Origin: Schistocephalus solidus | Lineage: Eukaryota; Platyhelminthes; Cestoda; Diphyllobothriidea; Diphyllobothriidae | Length of the DNA stretch: 64,000 bases | Assembly (NCBI GenBank): GCA_017591395.1 | Contig: WEDG01002087.1 | Coordinates: 300,024-364,023, forward strand | Direction of reading: 5' to 3' | Shown here: in pieces, positions 1 to 12,100 of the stretch | How positions within the stretch are numbered: position 1 is the first letter of the stretch | Layout of the letters: every line of letters begins with the position of its first letter | Notes under the pieces: model-generated | What the model saw: only the letters and a program-made list of their open reading frames with translations | Databases searched by the model: none | Told to the model about the DNA's origin: nothing | Program-made: the position numbers and the translations under genes

Positions 1-3000
1 ACAGAAGTTATGGCTGACCATCTACTGGAGACATTTAAATGACCACTTGGTAGAGGAAAATTTTGATGTTGCACATGGGATGCTTGCATATGTCTGGAAA
101 GTGTGCGTAGATTAAAAACATTGGTATTCTTTTAACTTGTTAGGCAGCTTTTCAAAACCAAAATGTTATATATGAAGAAAATATAATTTTTTTAAAAATT
201 ATTCGCTTGCTACTTTCCTGTTTAAATGCGATGTACGCAGAAAAAATTCAAGTTATAAGTTGGCCAATGCAGTCTTTGTTGGAACTTCCTATATAACTTT
301 TAGTCTTTCTAATAAAGAAACGTATGCAAATGTGCAGACATGTTCTGGCGCATGTATCAGCTTAGGAAAGTATCTGAATACTTTGTACCTCCAGCGTACA
401 AACATGCCTTTAATGAGGAAGTGGGTAATATGTAAGAGTTTGGATTGATATTTTAAGGGCACAGCATTCGAGACCAAACATGTGAGATCCAGTTCGATTT
501 ACATCTAAGTCCGATCCATTGCATTAGGCACCATAAAGATGAGCAACCTTTAAATTTGCCTAGTAATGCCATTGAAAAGACTTTAACTCCCAAATACATA
601 ATATAAAAGCATTGTGTGAGGTAAACGTTTTCACCGAGGACAAATTGTGCTGTCTGTAAGCCCGAAGTGTTTTTAAAAACCTTAAAACCCTAACAGTGGT
701 GCACAACAGAAGCACAGAGGAAATCAGTTGCTTTGAGTACAATGAATTCTGCATGGGTAGATGATGCAACTGAGGAAGCGAATTAAAATGTGCTCTAATA
801 CAGGGAAGCCCAAAGGCATGCATTTGGGTCAAAGAGCCTTGGTGGAAACGGATAAACCCTACACTCCAACCGTGAATCAGTGGGCATGACATATTGAGCC
901 ATCTCAATTTTCAAGGAAAGGTCATGGCTTCAGTCTGTGGATGCACGTGTGGCGTACGTTTATGTAGGTCGTTCAAGACTGAAATACTTTGCACAATATG
1001 TTACGGAAATGCATATGTAGAATTGATAAACAAGCTTATATGCTAAACACAGGCAGTTACATCTGACGGAAGGCATTTTTCACCCGTTATCACCTGATTT
1101 ATGAATTTTTTTTAATAGGGATGTTAACATGCATACTCAAAGAGCCTTACTTTTTATTGAACTTGCCTTCACTAACCTTATCTGGTTGAATCGGACACAA
1201 GAAACAGTGTGTAAAGTGAGTCTATAAAGGTATCTTTAATACAAAAACTAATATTTTTATCTAGGTGTAAATAAATTGGCCCACTGGACTCAAACAATTC
1301 TTTGAATATTATCGTCCTTTATATAATTGAAACATTATATGTGTCAAAAACACGTTCTAATTGTTGAATTTCAAAGTAAAGCAATCAAAAAATAAGAAGC
1401 CTAAACTGAATATGATTCAGATGACAGCCGGACAGCATTCGAACACATGAAACGCATTGATATGCTTACAATGGATGGGACAGTGGGCTTCCTTTTAGGT
1501 GAACTAGCGCTGTCAGCGGTCCACTTTAATTAATTGGCGTTGATGTTTCGATCACTTTTCAGTATCGCTTTCCTGGTTTAATGATAATACCTCTTTCAGA
1601 AATTTGAAGCATTTTTCCTCGGTATGAAGTTAAAGAAAACGAATGAAACAGTTCATCAGCTGCATCCTGCTCCTGCAGAACATACATAACGAATAAGAGA
1701 ATATAGGAGGTTTGAATTTGTACAGGAATTAGGGGTTTAATACTGCAAAGCTGATCAATAAAATAAGTAACTTAAAACATTTTGAGAAGGATAAGTGGGA
1801 GATGTTGACAAAGTAAGGGGAAATATGTAGTTAAAGGAGCTATAGGTTATCATGGCAGATTAAGGTTAAACACGTGCTCCAACTGTTTATACAGGTCCCG
1901 TTTCACTCGCTGTATAGAGGCGATTTCCAAGTGGCGCAGTATATGAGTTGTTCGTACCCGAACACGTACGCGGAAGGATGTTTTGGGGTCAACGGAGGGA
2001 CCCGTATCAAGCAGGTGTTTAGTAATGGAAGAACGCGAAAATTTGTTTACCTACTTAAGAAGTCACCTGGACAGGGGCTCAATTGACCCGGCTACCAATT
2101 GCCTGTGCGTTCACCCACTGTACCTGCATCCGCACGTGCATTTAAATTCCTTAACACAATTTGAAGTATCGTGCACCGGCAAGGTATCCTTAGCACTTGG
2201 GTTTGACAGGGGTTGTTTTGCATCAATATTTCTGTACGAATTCAACTTTGTGGTACTGCCTCATTCAGTATCTATGTTATGCAGTGATAGGATGTAGCTG
2301 AGGAGTTGTCGCGCAGTTTTTTGGACTAATAAATCACGCTTTACTCGCTTGTTTTAACATAATCATACCTATGATAGAGTGCTCAGCGTATCTAAAGAAA
2401 CCGGGACAAAACGGATGTTAGGGTAGGCGAAAGAAATGATTTCAAGCTAAAAAGAGTTAAAATGGATAACAGAAATTGAAAGATGATGATACAGTACCCC
2501 GAGAGCAAAGTATAAGGTTATAATGAACCTCCTTTCAAATTTTGAAACACGAGTTGGCGCTTATCCAGAAGATTAAAAGAACACATCCCAGCATGGCTTA
2601 GCAAAGGGGAAGTCAAGAGCATAAAAAGTGCCATCATCATTTTACAAAAGAAACGAAACATGAAATGTTGCCTCCACCGGATATAATACAAATTAATAAG
2701 ACACTAGTTAGGGAAACTCTGCATGCTGGAAGGCAAGGAGGGCCAACATTCAGCTGTAGAACCAAAGAAAAGTTTTGGTTTCGTGTGTATTTAGAAAAAT
2801 ACTTCTAGATGACATCTAATATCTGGGTTCCGGAAAATAAATCGTGCAGACTACCTCAATGGCAGTTTCATTTACTAGACAGTTTTATTAGAATTAACGA
2901 TTCTCTGTGGGGTATTTTTGGTAGGTAAAAGACGTTTGTTTGTATGTTTGCTTATTTTATAAACTGAATTTAATCGATACATTATTTTTTCCCCCATTGA

Positions 3001-3743
3001 TGTTATTTATTATGTTGTTTATTTTGAAGATAAACCAGATTTCATTACTATTTATGACGAAGGCAGATGTTGAAAGTAAATTTTCAATTGCCGATGGAGA
3101 ATCTGATGTTTGCCCTGCGCTAGTATATTAGAATTGTGTCAAGGAATGTCAAGCGTTTCAACGGCGTTTCAATCATGCTCCACCAGCTTAAGGGGCAATT
3201 CATTACTGGGACCAAAAGATTTAAAAAACTGAAAGGTATTAAGTAAAGCTGCGACCAGGAAAGCGTTTTGATAAAATTAAAGAAGAAATTGTGGTAAATT
3301 GCGCAAAAAGAGTGAAAGTAGGACCCAACGAGGATCTGGACAAACGTGTATAACTACACAAACGTCGGTTCAGAGCTTCCTCAGGAAACAAAACAGAAAA
3401 CCATTTAAACATTGACAGAAGCTCATCCGATTGAAGAACTGAACTCTACCCCTTGATAATCGACGAAAAAAAGGCTAATTTCATTATAGAAAACTTACAT
3501 TAAATTCTCTATGTCAGGAAATATCAACCAAAATTCTTAAATATGTTTTCGATTCAAAACAAATTACTTACACTTTGCACCCTATCTAATGACATTTCAT
3601 GGATTTCATAAGAAAGGGCCCGTTATCCGAAATCAGCCTGCAATGCGTCGCCCAAAGTTTTACAGCAGTAAAGACGTGACCGTTCTTAAAAAGAAGAAAT
3701 ATTGTGGTTGAAATATTAATATTTCGTTTTTTTGGAAATACTA
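1..3743. other. No gene seen
   Basis: AT-rich sequence with frames up to 115 codons (560-907 minus) that overlap each other on both strands and match nothing recognisable. Confidence 0.7.
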
Positions 3744-3850
3744 AATTCCTTTGACCCACTTGTGAAAAACATGGCGGCCTCACTGGCTGACAAGGTTTTT
3801 TACAAGTGGGTCAAAGGAATTATTAAAATCTGCCGAAATCCTCTACTTAA
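3744..3850. mobile_element. Head-to-head pair of family 1 SINE fragments forming a hairpin
   Basis: A minus-strand fragment (3744-3775) and a plus-strand fragment (3786-3850) of the same SINE body face each other. Their shared block gives inverted arms at 3744-3770 and 3795-3821 that match at 26 of 27 positions, with a 24-bp spacer. The plus-strand part continues through aaaatctgccgaaatcctct, as in the other copies. Both fragments lack the tRNA-like head. Confidence 0.8.
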
Positions 3851-6800
3851 TACTAATTTGTTTAGAAAAGCGAAAAATTCCAAAAACAGGAAAAATTAGT
3901 TTAGCTAATTAACTGAAGTTTTAAACTTACAGATGGCTTGTCCATGTAAACAAACGAATGAATAAAAATCACAAGTAGAGTTTCTTTTAAAAATAGTCCT
4001 TTATTTTATATTCCATGGAAGTTGTCTTCCAGATTAAGAGCAATGGAAAGTATGGCTGTTAATAAACAGCCTAAATTTTGAGTATGTATTTTAACACGGT
4101 TTCACGAGAAGTGGTGGTTGCTTCTTCCGTTTTTTCGTTATTCAAGATGCGTTTCATTAAGGCAAATAGATGTTCGTTTGATTGCGCCGGCAGGATCATC
4201 ACCTGAATAAAATATTTTATATTTTATAAACCAGGTCGTTCGGTGACTAATAAATTTAAATAATATTGACAGGTGAACTCGTAAACGTACCGTTTCATGC
4301 ATACTTTTGAGGGATTTCCTTTTGTTGAATTTCTTTATAAGTATTTCGGGTGTTGGATTACGATTAATTTCAGATCATCCTTAAAATGGCGTTGAATAAG
4401 TTACCTTTTCTTTTGTTTTCTGTCTATTGCACAAAAATGTAGATTCTGTTGTTTGTGCTTAAATAAAAGCTGCTGATAATGAAAGAACTCACTCATTTAT
4501 TTCGATGAGCGCTTTTTTGCTGTATTTGTTTACTTTTCAACCCCGTTCTAAGATTGCAAACACACAAACGAATTTCCGAATATATACTAAAATTGTGCGA
4601 AGACATTTCAATATTCTGCCCTTTCCGTTTCAAGGTTCCGTTTCCGTTCATAGGCAATTGTCAAATATAAATTATCAGGACAGATTTCGCTGACAGCATG
4701 TCGCGGCTTCTAATTTATATGCACGTTTAAGCTCCTAACTATCGGTATGGTAAAACAGAGTACACTCGCACAAGTTTACCACTTATTTTCCTGGTATAAA
4801 ACTTGAAAAGTTCGCCGCACTGATTTTTTTAAACTGAATATTTCCTTGTTTTCCTGAAAACAATACGATTTTGCATGCCGGCATTTACCCGATTTTCCTG
4901 AACACAAAACCAAATTTCCGTTCTCAGAATAGATATATAGAAAGGTTTTCCACTTCATATCAATTTCCGTTTAAATGTCAACGCGAAGAAGCAAACTATT
5001 TTGATCTGGACCTTTCAGTAGCGTAGGAATCTTCCTGGACAGATAACAAATGTCTGATTTGGCCCAGAATCGACCCCGTTTTCACTTAAATGATCAGATA
5101 TGAAGTGAACTCTCCATAAGTGTACATCTTTCTGCGCAGCAGTTTTCAAGCTTATGAGCTAAAAGTAATACCATAAAGGTTGCGCTATCCTAGCACCTCA
5201 GATTTCTATCCTTACATTTCATGAGTAAGGCAATCTACTGTAAGAATGGTTGTCGAATTGAAAATCCTGCAGCCTAGTCCCAAGATATTTCAGCCACAAT
5301 AAGATACCCGATTTTTTGACAGTTTCTTTTTTACCACCCACAGAATGTCTTCTCTGTAAAAATGGTTAATTGAGTAGTTTGCAATTTTTTCATTGACGTT
5401 TATTGTTCTTATAACTTCAAATATATCTTACATAAAGCATGCGCAAATATTTATTCCTTCCACAGAATCAGTCGCGTGAGTATGAACACAGAGCGGCACC
5501 GGGCTCTAAGTAAAGAAAATATTTTGTCTTCCATTGGTGGTTATAACAAACACTAGTATCAGTTTGATGTACCTTAATTATTTAAATGGTCATTTTTGCT
5601 GTTGTTGTATTTGTTTTCAGAGATGGTGACTCGCAAGATGTGCTACAACATTCCTTACGTAATTTTATCAGGCCATTTGGTTTAGGAGACAGTGAATGAT
5701 GTCTAGCGTAAGGCGCAACCTTTGAGGATAAGAGGGGCTGACGATGTCATTCCATCAAATGTGTCAAAAAGTGAGGTTATCAAGAGAGATTTGGTTGAGT
5801 GAACATGGGAGACGCGTATGGCGGCCATTTGGAATATTCAGAGGTTCACTGATGACTATCCCTTAAGGACTTTGTTGTCAAGGCAGCCCTGACGCAATAG
5901 GCGACGCAATTACATATAAAACTAGCGACAAATCTTTTCATACATCTTCTGTTGTTCAAACTAGTTTCTGTTGCGTGGGAACTTCTTAAATTGGGAGTAA
6001 AGAAATCTCAAAAACAGCCAAATGTGTAAATCGAAATGCCAAAAATGGAAGACCACCATAAAGTTTAAATAAAATATGCATTTAGGAAGCCTGCAGATTC
6101 AGAACACGCATTATAACTTGGCAAAACGTTACTCTGAGTAGGCAAAGCAACACTAGCTGTTTTAATAATTCATAAAATATGCCCCAGAAGAAGCTAAAGA
6201 ACGCAAACCAACCGCGGTGCACAAGCACAAAATTCAACCAGCGTATGTGGAGAACGAAGTACATTAAAAGTATCAAAAAATAATTTCTTTAAAGCAACGC
6301 AACGTTCAAACACTTCATAATGGAAAATCAAACATGAGCATTTGAGTTGATCAGTCATGAAAAATGACCAGTCCAGGAACCAAATTGAGAGTCCCCACAT
6401 TGCAGCGATATCATCTCGCGTAGGCATTTGAAAAGCTGCTCTAGGGGGGGATAGTTTGCATATGTAGAAACATGATACTGAACATTTTACACTAAAAGAT
6501 ACCAAGTAAATATCTGAAAACAATATATTTTTACCAAAATTATTTTTGTTACGCTGCACCTTCATGTAAGCAATGGATAAACCGTTAGTAAAGTCAGTTT
6601 TAGAGACTAAGAGTGAGATTATATGAAGGAGTTGAAAGTGCTCTTATCTGTCATTTATCAACGAAACTAAGAATTAATACGAGATATATATGCTTTATTT
6701 TGAAATTATCATTCCCAATTATTTCAGCACAATCTGTTTAATTCTCTGTGCATAAAAATAGGTACGCAAAAAATAGGACAGATGACAAATGCAACAAACA

Positions 6801-8355
6801 GCCGAAAACCGCAATTATCAAAATCATGAAGAATCATCAGTGAATGAATCCCAGCATTTAAAACAGATTCGACTTCATTTAAAACGATGATTGCCTCGTG
6901 CACAAACGACCTCATTATTTTAGTTCAATTAAGAAAGAGGGATAAAATAGTATATAATGATTAAAATAGGCCCATTAATGTGTAGACATGAAATTTTTCC
7001 ATGTGAATGGAGACCAACCAAAGATGGTTGCTCAATTTCAAAAGCCTGCGAGACATTAGTTAACACAACCATCGATAGAACGAGGCATCATAAAAAGACT
7101 GCTCGATATATTTAGAGCATATATATATCTCGATATGAATGGCAAACTTTCAGTTTCACAGGATCACAGGACAGCCACTTTTATTGCCATCTGATAAAAT
7201 AAAAGCTGACAGGGCAGAAGTTAGGGAAGAAACTGCATGTTCCAAGCGACAGAGAGCATGCACAAAGCAGCATAACTACGGATTAGTATTGGTTTACCTA
7301 TTTAGTTGAAAATTTGCTTTCAAAGCACAATATATTAATTTTTTTCTGCCTACAAATCGGACATGCATCCTCATTGTCAGTCCTCTTATCAACCATTCTT
7401 CAAAGACCCTTTTTAAAAATATATTTTGCAAGATTCACTGAGCAATTTGATCAGGCCACTTTATGTTTACTGGCACTTAGACTTTGCTGACATTTTATTA
7501 AGCCTATCACGAAGTGAGCTTAGCATCAGACCGAACTTTAGTTGAGTAAATGACGAATGCGTGAAGAGCCGCACTATTTTCTTCATAGTATTTACTCGTG
7601 CCTGCGAAATTTTTAAATAAGAAAATTGACAGAAGGAATTTGAGTATGAAAGAAAAATCAGACTGTGAATGAATTGCCAAAACATGTTTGAATCTGTGTA
7701 AGTAAACGTGCGAGCAATTGATGACAACATACGGTTTTAATAGCATTAATAGTGCAAAGGCATACATGCATAGAATATCTGCTATAAATTGGCAGCCACA
7801 TTGTTTTTTTAATAATATATAGCAAACATCCTAGCGGAGGCAAACGCATGCCAGCTGGAGTGCACGACTTAAAAAATGCACACAGCATATACGTAGAACA
7901 CAATGTGTTAAAAAGAGCAAAACGATAGCTGCGTTAAAGCAGCGCAACCTTTAGACACGTCACAATATAGAGGCAAAACGAACGTTTTGAGGGGAGCAAC
8001 GCCCTAGCGACCAGTTTTGAAATTCCGCGAAAACTTTCAATATAAGAAAACATAAAAAATAGCTCAAAAGCAAGCACAAAGTGCAGTCCAAGCCAGGAAC
8101 GTCAAAAAGAGCTTGCTATACTGTAAGGTATATGAAGAAGATAAGATAACTTTAAGAAAGTTCGAAAGGAAAGATGGTTAAGACTATATCAAAACCCAGA
8201 GGAAAACAAAAAGCACATTTCTGGCAAATGTTATATATTTTATGCACCCATAAAATAAATGTTTGACTAGGCACTAAATGTATGAATCTGTATTTGAAGC
8301 TGTGATCTGTACTGAAGAAATCATTTATAAAGATAATTTTGACAGATGAATTGGC
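3851..8355. other. No gene seen
   Basis: AT-rich, with many A and T runs. Several overlapping minus-strand frames of 60-123 codons at 6082-7903 are AT-rich and of chance appearance. No repeat recognised. Confidence 0.65.
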
Positions 8356-8545
8356 ACTCACCGATCAAGTTAAGGAAAATGCTTGTCCCGTTCTGCCTTG
8401 GGGCTCAAGCTAGAGCCCTCGCAGGCAGTCATACAGCAGCTAGGAACAAACATATGATGTAGCACCGACAAAGTCAAGGAAGACCAGAATGGCCATTTCT
8501 AGCTTATTCACCGTCATCGGCCAGTCATGCCATATCCCAAATTTG
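8356..8545. mobile_element. Family 2 SINE, left module + strand, hammerhead core inverted
   Basis: The left module (ctcaccgat, ggggctcaagc, agagccctcg, catatgatg) runs in the same orientation as in the copy at 39849. After the shared accgacaaag...caagg block, the hammerhead core is read on the minus strand. On that strand: helix I strand GACTGG, core CCGATGA (one substitution from CTGATGA), GAAA, palindromic TGGCCA, then CTGGTC. The core is thus flipped relative to its flank compared with 39849-40067. The C-A pair next to the core is present here as well. Confidence 0.7.
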
Positions 8546-8640
8546 GACCACTGAGGGAAGCATGTTACGTAACGTGATCTGTGAGCACCATTTCACCATG
8601 ACTGACATTTCCGATCACAACCAACAGGAAAATGAACCCG

Positions 8641-8775
8641 TGGCTCATTCGTAGAGTGTTACACTCCATGACCAAAGGTCACGGATTCGAATGCCTGGTA
8701 ATCCAAACTTAGGATTGGGTATGCGTGGATGGTAACGGCTTATTAATCAAGAATGGTCATTTCTGTCTATCTTTT
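8641..8775 (+). mobile_element. Family 2 SINE, tRNA-like head plus decayed hammerhead
   Basis: gtggctcattcgtagagtg (A-box-like) and cacggattcgaatgcc (B-box-like) form a tRNA-derived head at 8641-8697. It is followed by ggattgggtatg and a degraded hammerhead (ATGGTAACGGCT in place of CTGATGACGGCT, GAATGGTCATT in place of GAAATGGCCATT). This copy shows the composite layout of the family most clearly: Pol III head, then ribozyme. No acceptor-stem pairing is seen, so it is not a tRNA gene. Confidence 0.65.
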
Positions 8776-9007
8776 CTTTATCGGTTTTTTATCACAGGTA
8801 ATAATCAAGCCTGTGGTGGAATGCAACAGTGGTTATGATGTCGTTGAAAACTCCATGGTAATTGCACAACTAGGTGGGATGACTGGTCATTTCATGTAGT
8901 TCACACCCACTGAAAAAGTTGAATTACTTAAGAGACCGAAAGTAATGGGAATTGTATTGAACTTCGTTTATTGTTAAAATGTACCAATTACGAGAACTTA
9001 TGTTCTA

Positions 9008-9155
9008 ATAGAGGATTTTGACAGATTTGAATACTTCATTTGTCCCACTTGAGAAAAAAAATTTCGGTGTCTTCGGCGGGATTCAAACCCACGCCAGCAA
9101 GGTGGAGGCCTTAGTACAGCCCAAAATTTAGCAAACTGAGCTACGAGGCTCCCGG
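9008..9155 (-). mobile_element. tRNA-derived SINE (family 1), near complete
   Basis: On the minus strand the element begins gggagcctcgtagctcag, a good A box. A B-box-like gggtttgaatcccgcc follows, and then the family 1 body: caccg, a T run, caagtgggacaaatgaag, aaaatcctcta. The same body occurs at 3744-3850 and 21061-21180. Pol III transcription and LINE-dependent spread are expected for such elements by family knowledge; no partner LINE is visible in the window. Confidence 0.75.
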
Positions 9156-12100
9156 TTGATTTGATTGTGTTCAGCTGATCGTGTTCCATCGATGCAATAC
9201 ATAAGCTCGGAACCAAGTACCAATAAACTATTAATTATCTAAATATTGGGCCCACAGATGGCCAGAGTTTCGTTTTAAATTGCATATTTCTTAGTCACCA
9301 TATTTTCTTCTTGAACCAGCAATAGGCCACCAAGCTACTGACTGAAAATAATTGTTAAACAGAAATTGCTTAATTACATATCTGAACATTCTGCGCTTTG
9401 TGCTAAATACCAATTCTAACATTTGGAGAGCAACATCACAACATACCATTCTACCGGAAATATGCATTGATGCCCAGATTGTGACGGTGGTAGTCACAAT
9501 CGTCCTTAGTTCAATGTATCTATCGTTTTTTGCTGTATTTGTGAACGAGGTTACTTTTTGAAGCCTGAACTGCGCAAATGCTGGTGCAGTATTTATGAAC
9601 ACCCCAAAAAACCTCAATTTCCTTAGAGAGTCGATTAACTGAAACAGTTTACTCTTTTATTCGGCAGTATATTCGCTTGCTGAAACACCATAGTTTCACA
9701 ACCCTCTTGACAAAAATCAATTTAATTGTCTTCACAGACAAAGTCCCACGGACAATCTTAGCGTTTATTCAACAGTGATTGCTATCGTTAATTTAAAAAT
9801 TCGTGCACAGTTCCTACCTTAGTCACAACAGTAATCAGTCCATAGTTTGCAGTCATGGCGGTTTTCGTGGAAGCGTACAATGAGCAAATAACCAAGCGCT
9901 ACGTACGATCGAATTTAAAACGCGTAATTTAACACTTTATGGTACGTAAGCAACCGTTTTTGCAGATATCTTATGTAGGGTGATGGTGATCGTTCTGATA
10001 CATTTTGTTTTATAGTTCCTTTCACGAACATAAATGTAAATAATCATGTTTTTAAACCCCCTTAGGCATCATCTGATTGTCATTCTGGTAGAAGGAATTT
10101 TAAGTCACTCAAAAGCTCCTCCATGGCTGGCGTTCATCCGTTGTATTTATTTCACAAAGAGAAAATGCAAATATATTTTAAATTCTTTGATTTTTGGGAC
10201 TCTATTTGTCGAAGTTGACAGCCACTACAATTTGAAAACCTATCAAAAGTAAATGCATAAAATACTTAGTCCAGACTCTGGGTAATGTTGGTAAATTAGG
10301 CTGCCCTTTTAGCATGCAATAGTAATGTTTGACCTATGTTTTACAATTTATTCCACGATGAAGTCCGGTTCAAGAGAATGGTGGTCAATTTCTGATAATT
10401 TGTGAGAAATACTGATTATTCCATTCAAAACTGCTATGATTTTTCGCGAAGGCAAGCAAAGATATATTTGACAAACAGATGGTAAATACTTATTCTGATC
10501 CTTTACAAAGCCAACTCCTGCTATTGACTTTAAGTAGGAGGTCAACGATAAAGGTGTGGGGAACTACAATATATAAAATTAGATTGAAACCTATTGTTCC
10601 GCATTTATCAGCACCAGAGAGTTGGCTCTGATATGATAATGTAACTACATATACAACGACAATGTCAATGGTTTAGCATCCTCAACTGAAAATTACTCTG
10701 TTCCTATCATTATGGTTAACTTTAATCTTCTAGGTAAATTCCATATTCCTTATCAATGAAGGCTTATTAGTGAATAAAGTCTATTTTTCTGTCTGGCGAA
10801 TACTATTCAAAAATATTTACGTTTTCCTTAATGGCATAAAGCAGGGTCGTACATTTAAAGCGCAGTTTGATGGAAATTAAACCATTATCAAAAGACAACA
10901 ATCCGCATATGATGGACGAAAAAGGCGAAAATGGGGTTGTCTTCCCTTTGCTATACCAAGGAACTGAAGAGAGCGGGTTTCTTTTTATCCAATATTTATG
11001 AAAATTAGAAAATATATTTAAGTCTAAAAAAAGAATAATACGAAAACATCTTCCTTTACTAAGCTTATGCTAACTTCGATTAAGCTACGTGAACTCAGAA
11101 AGTAGCATTGAGAGAGCGCTATTTTGTTAACACGCCCTGTTGAATCCAGCTTCTTTCGATTTTCCTCGTGATTAGTTACATTTCTATTTCGTTATTTTCA
11201 ATCAATCTGAAAATAGTTCCTGAAAATATTGCCAGGTTAACTTTGAAAAGTCAATTCAGCAAACTCATGGTTTCAGCAAAACATCATCTAGAAATTCGAA
11301 AGTGGACGTGGTTTATAAGTCTCTATATTTTAATCTCGATCGTTTGCACGCCACCCGCACGGAGACTTCGGCATTTTAAGTTCATTGGGATTGGAGGAGA
11401 GGGAGAAGATATGCAGGGTAGGGTGTGAGTGATGTTCGTAGGTCAAAGTACAGGAAGTGAACATAACTGTCAAGTGCGTGGTTGAACAAATCCCCTCAGA
11501 GGGTGGAGAAAATGTGTGATGATCAGCTAATGTCAGCGTCGGCCACAGAAGAGAGTGTGCCTGTATGAGAGTCATCTGAGAGCACAGCACAGGATTCGCT
11601 AGCAGTAAAGCCACTGCCTCAGCTGTTGGTAACACCCGTACGTGTAGGCCGGTAGACAACCTGAAAGGCTTCTTTAGGATGGACCCGATGATGGGTAACA
11701 ACTAGATGTGTGAGAATACAACTCGAAATCGATCTGGTTTCACCTTTACTTAGTCGTACAGTTATGTATTCAGGTACTCTCTTTTCCAGGCGCCTCATTG
11801 TGCAGCCAATAGGCCTTGCTCCACAAGGGGGGAGGGTAAAAGGGTTAATACACATTGATGTTGCCTTGAATGAGAGTCGGTCTTTAGCTCCCAAGCATTA
11901 AAAAGGGGAGTCCATGAAGGCTACGCGTAGGTTTGATTCAAGGAAGCGCTCATTATTGCTGGTCGCATATGTGTTTGGTTATGGAATACAAACGAATGCA
12001 CATTTGTAAACTGATCGTTATTGTGATGGACAGTATAAGCTGACGCAGATTGCTGTTACTGTTTTCTATGTTGTCACCAATTTAAAATTCTCCAAGCGCA

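Noticed and set aside
8641..8700. tRNA gene
   Set aside because: A- and B-box-like words are present, but the acceptor and anticodon stems do not pair and the sequence runs into a SINE body.
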